From: an uncultured Acetatifactor sp.
GTDB lineage: Bacteria; Bacillota; Clostridia; Lachnospirales; Lachnospiraceae
Length of the DNA: 64,000 bases
Assembly: GCA_934426825.1 (NCBI GenBank)
Contig: CAKRYI010000012.1
Span: forward strand, 10,646 to 74,645
Direction: 5' to 3'
Shown: in pieces, positions 34,801 to 43,321 of the stretch
Layout of the letters: each line of letters begins with the position of its first letter
Position numbering within the stretch: the first letter of the stretch is position 1
Position numbers and translations under genes: made by a program
The notes under the pieces: generated by a model
Databases searched by the model: none
Seen by the model: only the letters and a program-made list of their open reading frames with translations
Told to the model about the DNA's origin: nothing

Positions 34801-35835
34801 TTATTTTCCTGCCGGTATATAGTAGAAAATAGTTTCCCCGTTTTGCTGCTCCATAATACAGGCACGTCCGTCCGCAAGAATGCCATAGCCGGCTATTTCT
34901 GTTCCGCTTACGGGCAAATCTGTGCCTGATATTCGATTCTCTATATCATTTTCATTGCAGGCAAATACACCGCTCTCTTTATTTATAATTAATACTTCCG
35001 TGTCCGTTCCGGAAAAAACACCTGCATAAATTGCCGTAGAAGAAGGGAGCTGTATATCACTTGTACGAAAACTGTCTTTTTCCAATTTTGCTAACTTTCT
35101 GTCCCCATTATCATTTTGATAGGTACAGTAGATACTTCCTGATTTTCCGATTCCGATTCCCTCTATCCAGCCCTCGCATATAGTAGCCTTTCCTTTTGTT
35201 CCATCGTTTAATATCTGAACCATTTCTTTTTCATTTTCAATATAATAATTTCCTTCTAAATCAGCCGCAAAACAAAAAGGTCTTTTTCTCTCCGATGAAA
35301 ACAAATCCGATACATTTATCTCCTTTACACATTGACCCTCGCTATCAACAACTGTAATGAAACTCTTTTCATATGTAATCCGGTCAAAACTCTGACCATC
35401 TAATTCAATTTCTTCCACACTCATCCACAGTATATGGCATTGTCCGTACTTATCAACGAACATATTAAACGGACGCATCCCCTCATCCATTTCCACAACA
35501 AATTCTTCAAATCTTTCATCTTCTTTTTCCATATACCCAAGAAAATAATTACCATCTTCCTTTATTCCGCAAACATATAACATGTTTCCACCTGTGGCAA
35601 ATATAGACTTGGTAAAACTTTCTCCCGCATAATTAGTCGTAACATTCTTATCCGATATTTCCGTATCTGTTACTTCCATAACTTCTTCTGTTTTTTCATC
35701 TGCCGAAGTTTCTGTTTGTACACTTTCAGCATGACTCTGGAGCGTATTGGACTTTTCTGCCGTATTCTCCCCACACCCGGCAAAAAATATCATCATGGCA
35801 AAAATAACAAACATGTATGCTGTCTTTTTTTTCAT
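34801..35835 (-). CDS. lipoprotein with beta-propeller-like repeats
   Basis: 344 residues. Lipobox FFAGCG (Cys about 21), a Ser/Thr/Glu-rich linker (about 22-65), then a region of short beta repeats (for example YGQCHILWM, LEGNYYIEN, SGSIYCTYQ, DGRACIMEQ) that looks like a propeller. Function unknown. It is 33 bp upstream of the solute-binding-like lipoprotein gene, so the two are cotranscribed and may form a surface pair. Confidence 0.72.
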   Translation of the reverse strand: MKKKTAYMFVIFAMMIFFAGCGENTAEKSNTLQSHAESVQTETSADEKTEEVMEVTDTEISDKNVTTNYAGESFTKSIFATGGNMLYVCGIKEDGNYFLGYMEKEDERFEEFVVEMDEGMRPFNMFVDKYGQCHILWMSVEEIELDGQSFDRITYEKSFITVVDSEGQCVKEINVSDLFSSERKRPFCFAADLEGNYYIENEKEMVQILNDGTKGKATICEGWIEGIGIGKSGSIYCTYQNDNGDRKLAKLEKDSFRTSDIQLPSSTAIYAGVFSGTDTEVLIINKESGVFACNENDIENRISGTDLPVSGTEIAGYGILADGRACIMEQQNGETIFYYIPAGK

Positions 35836-35855
35836 AGCTGTTGTCTCCTTAAATT

Positions 35856-35882
35856 AAAGCTGCTACAGCTCGTAGCAGCTTT
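35856..35882 (-). terminator. hairpin between the small secreted gene and the lipoprotein pair
   Basis: AAAGCTGCTA pairs with TAGCAGCTTT around CGAGCTG, then TTTAATTT on the minus strand. Possibly a partial terminator that lowers expression of the lipoprotein pair relative to agrDB. Confidence 0.6.
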
Positions 35883-35887
35883 ATAAA

Positions 35888-36202
35888 TTATGGATTATAT
35901 CTTGTATAATGATGATCCACATAACCATAGGTTCCTGTTTTGATTCTCTTCATATAGTTATATTCCGGATCGGAACCAAAGATATCAGGATAATAACTTA
36001 TCTTCTCTCCATCGTACATCAGCTCTAAAACAGCACCACCTGTCCACCCTTCTTGTCTTAACCTTACGCCATTTCCATTCACATATTTAGTCTGTGCTGC
36101 ATTTACTGCTGCATTAACCGGAACAGATGGTATGACTGAAAGCAGTGTAACCACCATAGAAAAACAAATCATCAACCTTTTTACTAACTTCATCTTCTTC
36201 AT
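35888..36202 (-). CDS. small secreted protein, SH3-like
   Basis: 104 residues. Basic N terminus and hydrophobic core (about 6-28) with a cleavage site near VNAAVNA, leaving a mature part of about 75 residues. NGNGVRLRQEGWTGGAVLELMYDGEKISYYP resembles a bacterial SH3 repeat. It lies downstream of agrB in the same direction. Role unknown; possibly a quorum-controlled exoprotein. The start at 36202 has AAGGGAG upstream. Confidence 0.7.
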   Translation of the reverse strand: MKKMKLVKRLMICFSMVVTLLSVIPSVPVNAAVNAAQTKYVNGNGVRLRQEGWTGGAVLELMYDGEKISYYPDIFGSDPEYNYMKRIKTGTYGYVDHHYTRYNP

Positions 36203-36279
36203 GTAAATAACTCCCTTCATACTACTACAAAATACTTGTGTCAATTATTAGTAACAATATTGTTCAACCGATATAAAGT

Positions 36280-36846
36280 TTACCGCACCTCCCATCCATA
36301 AAATATCGGTGAAATTGTAACTGCTTCTATGAATAATGGCATCGCAATAAGCCATCTCATATTTAATTCCGGATAACAAAACAAGAGCAACACCGCAATT
36401 CCTGTAACAATAAGACTTCCTATTCTTTTTCTGACTAAAATTTTAGAATCATAAATTGGATTAACCTTCGAATTACGTGGCGCATACCGAACCATTTCAT
36501 ATACGGAATACACCGATATTACTCCCCAAATCCACTTGGAAAAATTCTCATCCACCCTGAACATAAAGATTGGGCACATACAAATAAATAACATAACACA
36601 AAAGCATCCCAAATCTGTCTTACAATGAACGCCGCCCGCAAAATGTCTAATACCGCAAAACACAGACAACGCAACTACTACTTCTTGAAAATATCCAATG
36701 ACATATCCTATCATGAAAATCATGATTACCTTTAGAAAAGTGTTTAATATAAGCTGAATCCCATACTTAACGATAGGATATTCTTCTTCAGCAAACTGAT
36801 AATTCTGCTTACACCACTCTATAATCTTGTCACTAATTTTCTTCAT
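36280..36846 (-). CDS. agrB: AgrB-like accessory gene regulator protease
   Basis: 188 residues, polytopic membrane cysteine protease that cuts and cyclises the AgrD peptide. The catalytic pair is visible as GGVHCKTDLGC: His74 and Cys81, seven apart as in S. aureus AgrB (His77/Cys84). Six membrane segments. It overlaps the upstream agrD gene by 14 bp, so translation is coupled. The order D then B is the reverse of the staphylococcal operon. Confidence 0.93.
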   Translation of the reverse strand: MKKISDKIIEWCKQNYQFAEEEYPIVKYGIQLILNTFLKVIMIFMIGYVIGYFQEVVVALSVFCGIRHFAGGVHCKTDLGCFCVMLFICMCPIFMFRVDENFSKWIWGVISVYSVYEMVRYAPRNSKVNPIYDSKILVRKRIGSLIVTGIAVLLLFCYPELNMRWLIAMPLFIEAVTISPIFYGWEVR

Positions 36847-37000
36847 GTTTTTCCATTAAGACCCGTAATTCTTTCGGGACTTCCACCTCATGCACTCCAC
36901 ACGGAAAGCTTTTTCCTACAGAATGATATGCCTTGTTGATTGCTAACTCCACCAATTTTCTTGCAATTTTAGTTTTTAATCTTTTATCTTTCATTTTCAT
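36833..37000 (-). CDS. agrD: AgrD-like autoinducing-peptide precursor
   Basis: 55 residues: an amphipathic basic N-terminal helix (about 5-28), a core with Cys34 (KSFPCGVH), and a C-terminal recognition tail EVEVPKELRVLMEK. The tail nearly matches the S. aureus AgrD tail (DEVEVPKEL). The thiolactone would form from Cys34; the ring residues CGVH or CGVHE are inferred. The start at 37000 is chosen with GGAAAA upstream; an ATG at 36994 is also possible. Position next to agrB and divergent agrCA confirms the assignment. Confidence 0.9.
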   Translation of the reverse strand: MKMKDKRLKTKIARKLVELAINKAYHSVGKSFPCGVHEVEVPKELRVLMEKHEEN

Positions 37001-37068
37001 AGTGCTTTTTTCCAATCTTAAGTTATTGCATTACTTTATTATATTTGTTACACTGTCTCTAGTGATTA

Positions 37069-37095
37069 AATATAAATTACCACAAGTTCTGTCAA
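37069..37095 (-). promoter_or_regulatory. promoter for agrD-agrB in the divergent intergenic region
   Basis: TTGACA (37095-37090), then TATATT (37074-37069) with a short 15-nt spacer. Sub-optimal spacing often marks activator-dependent promoters and would fit control by the LytTR regulator encoded next door (inference). Confidence 0.45.
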
Positions 37096-37159
37096 TAAAA
37101 CCATTTTCTTCCTATTCGTATTGTTTTGTGACATGAACGTAATTTTAGCGAGGCTTTTC

Positions 37160-38452
37160 ATGAATATTTTGATATACTTATTAAGTACTGTATATATGGG
37201 CATTGGTTTTACCGGTCTCCTCTTCCATAAAATGAAACCATTTTTCTACTTTCTATTAACCGTACACCTTTTCATAGTGAATGCAGCATTAAGTCCACTA
37301 ATAGGTCAGTTCGTCACCCTTCCATTAGTGGTAATTTCTATTACCATTATCTATTGGGGATGTAATAGAAATATCTGGGAGGTAATCTTTTCTCTAACGG
37401 GGTACCTGTTCGCAGTATTACTAAATCATTTGGCAACCGTTCCTCTGACACTCCTGAATATTCCTATGAAGGATATCCAGACGGAATATCCGATTCCCTT
37501 TCTCCTCACGATGTGCATAGGAACCATATGTATTCAACTTCCGTTCAAAAAATACTGCTTACACCCCAAACTCCCTTTCCTTCATGAATGTCCTAAGAAA
37601 TTGCAGTTTATTTTTCTGTTACAACTTTTAGTGTGTGTAATATTAATTACTGTCAACTTTATATATGGTGAATATACAGGCTACCCCATAGAAGTCCTGT
37701 CCTTTAATGGTATTGTTGTTTCCATTTTTACTATATTCACCTTATTCCTATTCTATTGTTTATACCAGCTTCTTCAGGAAAACTATGAGTTAAAATTGCA
37801 TCAAAAAGAACAGGAAGCAATGAAAGATTATACCGAGAAAATGGAATGCTTCTATGAAGAATTTCGAACTTTCCGGCATGACTATAAAAATATACTTTCC
37901 ACCTTAGGATACTATATAGAAGAACAAAATATATCCCAGCTACAGTCCTATTTTCAAGAAAAAATATTGCCTTTCGGAGAAGCATTATCCTCTGACAAAT
38001 TTGCCATGGGTAAACTTCATCAGATTGAAATACCGGCAATCAAAAGCATCCTTTATGCCAAATTACTCTCTGCTCTGAATAAAGGCATACCCATTACCTT
38101 GGAAATAACTGACACGTTAAAGAACATCGGCATGGATGAGTTAGACATATCCCGTATCCTTGGAATTCTTTTGGACAATGCTTTGGAAGCATCCGTTCAA
38201 ACTGAGGATAAACTTTTTTCAGTTACTATCGTGGTTACCGATACAACTGTTCTATTCTCCATCATAAACAGTTGTCCCTTCATACAAGTACCACTCTCTA
38301 AACTATCAGAAAAGGGATATACCAGCAAAAAAATGCACGACGGTCTAGGGCTTTATACCGTACAAAATATTGTTGCCGCTCTGGACAATGTCTCCTATAT
38401 CATGCAGTACGATGGTCTTTTCCGACAGACACTTGAAATTTCAGATTCATAA
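37160..38452 (+). CDS. agrC: AgrC-like sensor histidine kinase (HPK10 family)
   Basis: 430 residues. Six membrane helices (about 1-215) form the peptide sensor, then a coiled linker and kinase. The phospho-His is in FRHDYKNIL (about 250), the N box is GILLDNALEA (about 340), and the G box is DGLGLYTVQN (about 397). This atypical family lacks the usual HExxP. The start at 37160 has GAGG 6-7 nt upstream; the frame is open 13 codons further 5'. Upstream of agrA by 27 bp, divergent from agrDB. Confidence 0.92.
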   Translation: MNILIYLLSTVYMGIGFTGLLFHKMKPFFYFLLTVHLFIVNAALSPLIGQFVTLPLVVISITIIYWGCNRNIWEVIFSLTGYLFAVLLNHLATVPLTLLNIPMKDIQTEYPIPFLLTMCIGTICIQLPFKKYCLHPKLPFLHECPKKLQFIFLLQLLVCVILITVNFIYGEYTGYPIEVLSFNGIVVSIFTIFTLFLFYCLYQLLQENYELKLHQKEQEAMKDYTEKMECFYEEFRTFRHDYKNILSTLGYYIEEQNISQLQSYFQEKILPFGEALSSDKFAMGKLHQIEIPAIKSILYAKLLSALNKGIPITLEITDTLKNIGMDELDISRILGILLDNALEASVQTEDKLFSVTIVVTDTTVLFSIINSCPFIQVPLSKLSEKGYTSKKMHDGLGLYTVQNIVAALDNVSYIMQYDGLFRQTLEISDS

Positions 38453-38479
38453 TACCAAATAACGAAAGAAGGTCCTCTA

Positions 38480-39235
38480 ATGATTTCTGTTTATTTATGC
38501 GATGACGAACCAATCTGGCTGAACCGCTTGCACAAAGCTATTGTAGATTATCAAATCAAGAGCGATTGGGAACTGGCTATCGCACATCAAACCACCTCAC
38601 CGGAGCAATTACTACACTATCTCTCAGAACACCCGCCACTGAATGGCATTTATTTCTTAGATATTGATTTCAAGGCCTCTATGGATGGTTTGGATTTAGC
38701 CAAACAAATCCGTAACATTGATCCTCATGCCTCCATTGTCTTTGTTACCACCCATGATGAAATGGTCATGGAGACCTTCCGCTTAAAATTAGAAGTACTG
38801 GATTATATTATAAAAGATGGAGCTTCCCTAACTGAGCAGCTATGTGCATGTCTGCTCCATCTTGAAGAAAAGTATCTGACAAATGCCAAGGCTTCTTCTC
38901 CGGCTATCTCAATACATGTGGCGTCCACTTATCACACTATTTTCCCGCAAAATATATATTATGTGGAAACCGTAAAAAATGCACATAAGCTAAGCATACA
39001 CTTAGAATCAGCAATCTATCACATTCCTGAATCTCTATCCTCGCTGCGAAGCCGTCTGGACGATAATTTTGTGCAGTGCCACAAGGCATGTTTGGTAAAT
39101 GTCTTCCACATTGCCAAGCTGGATTCCACAAATCGCCAAATAATTCTGGATAATGGTGACTGCTGTTCCTGCTCTGTCAGGGAGTGGAAAAAACTGGTTC
39201 GGAAATATCAGGATATATTTATCTTCAAAGCGTAA
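38480..39235 (+). CDS. agrA: AgrA-like response regulator, LytTR DNA-binding domain
   Basis: 251 residues. Receiver domain (about 1-125) with acidic pocket CDDEP and phospho-Asp in YFLDIDF (about 60), then a LytTR domain (about 145-245) with YYVETVKNAHKLSIH and the F.QCHKACLVN block. It receives the signal from AgrC and probably activates the divergent agrDB promoter. Ribosome site AAAGAAGG. Confidence 0.92.
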   Translation: MISVYLCDDEPIWLNRLHKAIVDYQIKSDWELAIAHQTTSPEQLLHYLSEHPPLNGIYFLDIDFKASMDGLDLAKQIRNIDPHASIVFVTTHDEMVMETFRLKLEVLDYIIKDGASLTEQLCACLLHLEEKYLTNAKASSPAISIHVASTYHTIFPQNIYYVETVKNAHKLSIHLESAIYHIPESLSSLRSRLDDNFVQCHKACLVNVFHIAKLDSTNRQIILDNGDCCSCSVREWKKLVRKYQDIFIFKA

Positions 39236-39237
39236 AA

Positions 39238-39268
39238 AGCGGAGGCATCACGGCCTCCGTTTTTTTTC
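39238..39268 (+). terminator. terminator of agrCA
   Basis: Stem CGGAGGC with GCCTCCG around ATCACG, followed by T8. Confidence 0.92.
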
Positions 39269-39715
39269 ATTAAATTCATTATTTCTCTCTCGCTCGATTG
39301 TTGTAGTATAGGGATTTTCCATAAATACAATATCCAACAAAATGTAAAAATCCTTTTTTAGGAGTGGGGATGCATAGATAAACTTATAATGGACTTTTTC
39401 AATCTTATTCTTTCCCTGACGCATCTGTTTCTCATGGGATTTAAACGGAAATATTTTTGCCGCCTCCATGACATACCGCTCCATGTCAATCCCATGCTCC
39501 ACGATTATATCCATGTCTGTCGATAATCTTTGCGCGTGTTCCGTAAGTAGGAGAAGGCTTGTTCCGCCCTTAAAAATGAATCTCAAGCCTACTTGCGTTA
39601 ATGCCTCCAGTAAACCAAATGCATACATTACCCGTTCCAACAGTCCCGGATCTTTACAGTATCTTTTTTGCAAAGCTCTAATGTAGTCCATGGTAAATAT
39701 CTCTTTTGAAAGCAC
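39248..39715 (-). pseudogene. truncated AbiEii/AbiGii-type nucleotidyltransferase toxin
   Basis: 155 codons keep the nucleotidyltransferase core FIFKGGTSL (about 48) and STDMDIIV (about 67), but the family is usually about 250-300 residues. The frame ends inside the agrA terminator, so the 3' half has been lost at that junction. The start is GTG at 39715 with GGGGAGG upstream. AbiEii toxins modify nucleic acids or tRNA and are paired with an AbiEi-like antitoxin; the partner here is also damaged. Confidence 0.8.
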
Positions 39716-39728
39716 TATTCTTCCTCCC

Positions 39729-39943
39729 CTAACAGTACTTTAAATTAACATTTGTATTCTCTTTTAAAAATGCAATTAGTTCTTCATCCAAACTCCTACG
39801 TCTGGCATAACGAAACATCTTTGCTTCATCAATATAATATCTCTCAAATGCCTGCCCATAGATTCTCTGACCTGATTACAAAACTGTTGCTTGGTAAAGG
39901 TCCGATCTTTCGGAAAATATTCTACAACTTCCTTCATATCCAT
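39729..39943 (-). pseudogene. frameshifted antitoxin-like gene upstream of the AbiEii remnant
   Basis: ATG at 39943 with GAGG 7 nt upstream opens MDMKEVVEYFPKDRTFTKQQ..., but the frame breaks near codon 26. The next reading frame continues IYGQAFERYYIDEAKMFRYA and ends at 39729, just before the toxin ribosome site. The span is 215 bp, not a multiple of three, so one indel explains it. Joined, it would be about 71 residues, a plausible antitoxin-size partner. Confidence 0.6.
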
Positions 39944-40036
39944 AGCACCACCTCATTATATTTTCGGCAATTTATTCTTTTTTTGCCAAAGTTAGATTCC
40001 TCCGATACTCCTTTTCCAAACTTTATATTCCTCTAA

Positions 40037-40052
40037 TCCCCACACGAAAACC
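40037..40052. repeat. right 16-bp direct repeat flanking the agr block
   Basis: TCCCCACACGAAAACC, identical to 33373-33388 in the same orientation; the following 8 bp differ at three positions. Confidence 0.6.
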
Positions 40053-40072
40053 GCTTTCTACATTCCTATCGC

Positions 40073-41011
40073 TTATTCAAACAAACTAAGCTGGTTATCT
40101 TTTAATGACTTCACTTTTCTGTCTGTAATCTTATCATCCGAATCAACCTTTCCGCATAATAAAGGAGAATTTGGGTCATACTGCTTTGTGTTTTCTTTTA
40201 CCCGTTCTTCACTAAAATTCGCGTAACAATATTTACAGCCATTGAGACAGGTATTATAAGTTCCCACTTCCACACTTTCAAAACAGCCACACTCCTCCCG
40301 CTGATTCTTATCCTTTTCTCCAATCAGCTTGCAACCCAGAATCTTTTCAATTAATTTTTTATCTATGCAGCTTCCATGCTGCACACCGGCTTTCTGTAAA
40401 TCAATCTGCTCCGCACAGGATTCAATGATCAAATTGTATTTTGAAGCAATTTGCGCCATCCGGACTGCCAAATACAACATTTCTTCATTTGACAGTGTTC
40501 TAATGGCAAGGTCCCTCATATTTCGCTGCGTTTTGGCATACAAATCCACAAAAGAGAGAACTACTTTTTCCGTATAATCTGCAAGATTCTCCGATATTTC
40601 CTCAAAGGCTTTCAGATGATAGTCCATTGTATACTTCTGATTTACCAAGATAGGGTCATACCGCCATATTACTCTTTCTTTTCCTATCTTTTCAGATAGT
40701 TTCTGAAATGTAGGAATCAGTTCCTTACGTTTATTCGGAAGATTCGGTTCTATATCCTTTCCATATCCGTTTAAGGTGAATTGAAAATAATATGGATAAT
40801 CTCTTAAATCCTCTAACTTATCCAGCATATTTGCCGGATTTTTCGTCCAGAACACAATACAATCCACCACTTCCGGGGATATATCTATTTTACTTATTTG
40901 ATGCACATTCATCGGGTTTCTTACATATAAATATCCGTCTTTGATTCTGTTAACAAACCAATCAAAATAATAATTCGGTACATCTGTTCTTCGGCTTACG
41001 CTTAAAATCAT
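40073..41011 (-). CDS. DUF1848 family protein
   Basis: 312 residues of the DUF1848 family. N-terminal ILSVSRRTDVPNYY and VFWTKNPANMLDKL are family hallmarks. Near the C terminus is a Cys cluster, CGCFESVEVGTYNTC followed by LNGCKYCYAN, similar to an iron-sulfur ligand set of radical-SAM-like proteins but placed at the wrong end for a classical radical SAM enzyme. No function is established to my knowledge. It stands alone between the AbiE remnant and a MetE-like remnant. Confidence 0.85.
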   Translation of the reverse strand: MILSVSRRTDVPNYYFDWFVNRIKDGYLYVRNPMNVHQISKIDISPEVVDCIVFWTKNPANMLDKLEDLRDYPYYFQFTLNGYGKDIEPNLPNKRKELIPTFQKLSEKIGKERVIWRYDPILVNQKYTMDYHLKAFEEISENLADYTEKVVLSFVDLYAKTQRNMRDLAIRTLSNEEMLYLAVRMAQIASKYNLIIESCAEQIDLQKAGVQHGSCIDKKLIEKILGCKLIGEKDKNQREECGCFESVEVGTYNTCLNGCKYCYANFSEERVKENTKQYDPNSPLLCGKVDSDDKITDRKVKSLKDNQLSLFE

Positions 41012-41110
41012 ACTGAATCCTTCCTGTTGAAAGTCAATACCTGAAAACGAACATTTCTTGCTGTTAATGCCGGACTCCTATTTAAGTTCTCGCAATTTCT
41101 GCAGCCACCA

Positions 41111-42007
41111 TTATCCCCAAACTTCTTCCGCAATCTCTTTCACCAGCTTTAATTTCGCCCACTGTTCTTCCTCAGTAAGTTTATTGCCGATTTCACAGGA
41201 AGCGAATCCGCACTGGGGGCTTAAATACAGTCTTTCCAGAGGTACATATTTTGCTGCCTCGCGTATTCTGGCGATCACTTTTCCCTTATCCTCCAATACC
41301 GGAGATTTTGTGGTAATGAGTCCCAAAACCACCTTTTTATTCTCCGATACCTCGGACAAGGATTCAAATCCGCCGGAACGCTCATCATCAAATTCCAGAT
41401 AATATGCCGATACATTTTCTTTGGCAAACAGTGTTTTCGCTACACTGTCATACGCGCCGCTGCTTGCATAAGTCGAATGGAAATTACCACGGCACACATG
41501 CGTGTTAATTACCAAATCATCCGGTTTTCCTTCGATGGCACGATTATTGATATTCAACAACTGTTCTTTTATTTTCTCAAGACCTGCCTCATCGGTTCCA
41601 AAAAGCATACATGCTCTCGGATCCACCAGCATTCCCCATGAGCAGTCGTCCAGCTGTATATTGCGGCATCCCGCTTCATACAAATCTGCAATTACCTTCT
41701 GATACCCCTTGGCTATGTCCTCCACAAGCTCATCCGTATTTTCATAATACTTTCTTGTATTTTCAATGGCAAAAGGCATAATCATCTGTTCCAAAAACTG
41801 CGCCGGTGCAGGAATTGTCTGTTTTGCTACCGTTTTTTCATCCTCTAATGCCTTGACAAATTTGAAGTGTTCTACAAAAGGGTGCTTATCCACATGTACT
41901 TTCCCTGTCAGATAAGTATCATCAATCATTGCAGCCTCACCGTGAAAGAGCAGACCTGTTTCTGTCTTGGAACGACCGATGCCCTCAAATCTCTTGAGGA
42001 GACGTTT
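41111..42007 (-). pseudogene. 5'-truncated methionine synthase (cobalamin-independent, YxjG/MetE C-terminal type)
   Basis: The MetE C-terminal barrel is readable from about 42000 (FEGIGRSKTETGLLFHGE) to the stop at 41111, with the zinc-ligand motifs intact: NTHVCRGN, a Glu in LEFDDE, and Cys in SPQCGFASC. The first 90-110 residues of the family, including the FDVVGSFLRP-type start, are missing; homology begins right after the stop of the upstream GH3 gene and in the same frame. An internal ATG at 41929, with a weak GAGG, could still start a 272-residue protein. Probably non-functional. Confidence 0.75.
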
Positions 42008-43321
42008 CTACTCTGTCACCTTGTCCGCATACTTAATCCGGTAAATACGGCGCAGAGAGTCATTGATTCTCTCTTCCGAAATGGTTCCGTCCTGCACTGC
42101 CTGCAGCACTCCGTTGTACGCCTCTTCAAAATTTTCCGGCATAAGAATCATATCGCAGCCGGCACGCAGCGCCATCACTGCCGCTTTGTCGGAGGTGTAA
42201 TATTCCGTAATCGCCGACATATTCATTGCATCGGAAATGATAACACCTTTGAAATTCATTTCGTTCCGCAAGGTATCCGTCACCACTGCGGAGGACAAAG
42301 AGCAGGGAGTGTTATCTCCGGTCAGGGCGGGTGCCGACAAATGTCCCACCATTATCATATCTGCCCCAGCATCAATTCCCGCCTGGAATACGGTAAATTC
42401 ATTTGTTTTAAAATCTTCCGAGCTTCTGCCCGTAATTGCCATTCCGTCGTGGGTATCTTCTGTGGAGCTACCCATACCCGGAAAATGTTTCAGACAGGAA
42501 GTTACATTCTGGTCTTTTAATCCCTGCATCATAGAAGTCACATAAGGCGCCACGGTTGCTGCATCCGTTCCGTAAGAGCGGCTGCCCAAAGCGCTGTTGT
42601 CCACACTGTTAATATCTGCTACCGGAGCAAAATCCAGATTGAATCCCAGTACGGAAAGGTACGCACCAACGGTACTTCCCGCCTGATAAGCATTATTGGC
42701 ATCTCCGGTCTGTCCAATCGCCTGTGCGGAATCCACCTTCGCTGCAAAACCTGCATCTGCAACACGGCTGACGCTTCCCCCCTCCTCATCCACTGCAATA
42801 AAAAGAGGATATTTGGTATACAGTTTCGTATTATCTATCATCTGCTGTAACTGCTCTTTGGATTGCATATTCTTGCTGAAATATACAATTCCGCCTACCG
42901 CATATTTTGCCAGCGCATCCCTCGTACCGTCCCCTGCCTGTATGGCAGTGGAAACTCCGGTAATGGATTCCGGTGTCACGATAAAGAGACCCGCCACCTT
43001 ATCTTCCAAAGGCATTACCTCAATGCCTGCATTTACAATTTCATCCAGCTTCTGCTCCGGTGTCAGTTCCACCACCGGCTCCGTATATTCATCCGGCTGC
43101 TCCAGCGTCTCCTCTGAGGCAAGCATGGCGTCTATCCTGTCCTGCTGTTCCTGCTGCTCTTGTTTCTTATCACCCGCGGTTTTCATGAGGGCACTCACAC
43201 CGAACACAATGCCGGCTGCCACTACCGCAATCAACACTATCACCGTAATATATGCCGCAACCTGACTTTTATGGCGTCTGCGCCGCCGTTCTTCTCTTTT
43301 ATCCTGTTCTGTTTGATTCAT
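42008..43321 (-). CDS. beta-N-acetylhexosaminidase, GH3 family (NagZ-like), membrane-anchored
   Basis: 437 residues. A single uncleaved N-terminal membrane anchor (about 22-45) after a very basic start, a Gln/Glu-rich linker, then a GH3 barrel (about 95-430). NagZ-type motif KHFPGMGSSTEDTHDG (about 285-300) carries the Asp/His dyad, and the nucleophile Asp is in VIISDAMNMS (about 360). NagZ-like enzymes remove GlcNAc from muropeptides or glycans; outside-facing topology suggests cell-wall turnover. Its stop is directly followed in frame by the MetE-like remnant. Confidence 0.88.
   Translation of the reverse strand: MNQTEQDKREERRRRRHKSQVAAYITVIVLIAVVAAGIVFGVSALMKTAGDKKQEQQEQQDRIDAMLASEETLEQPDEYTEPVVELTPEQKLDEIVNAGIEVMPLEDKVAGLFIVTPESITGVSTAIQAGDGTRDALAKYAVGGIVYFSKNMQSKEQLQQMIDNTKLYTKYPLFIAVDEEGGSVSRVADAGFAAKVDSAQAIGQTGDANNAYQAGSTVGAYLSVLGFNLDFAPVADINSVDNSALGSRSYGTDAATVAPYVTSMMQGLKDQNVTSCLKHFPGMGSSTEDTHDGMAITGRSSEDFKTNEFTVFQAGIDAGADMIMVGHLSAPALTGDNTPCSLSSAVVTDTLRNEMNFKGVIISDAMNMSAITEYYTSDKAAVMALRAGCDMILMPENFEEAYNGVLQAVQDGTISEERINDSLRRIYRIKYADKVTE

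Noticed and set aside
33373..40052. Integrative element with integrase
   Set aside because: Direct repeats are present, but no integrase, relaxase or transposase was found inside, so only a passive or decayed island can be argued.
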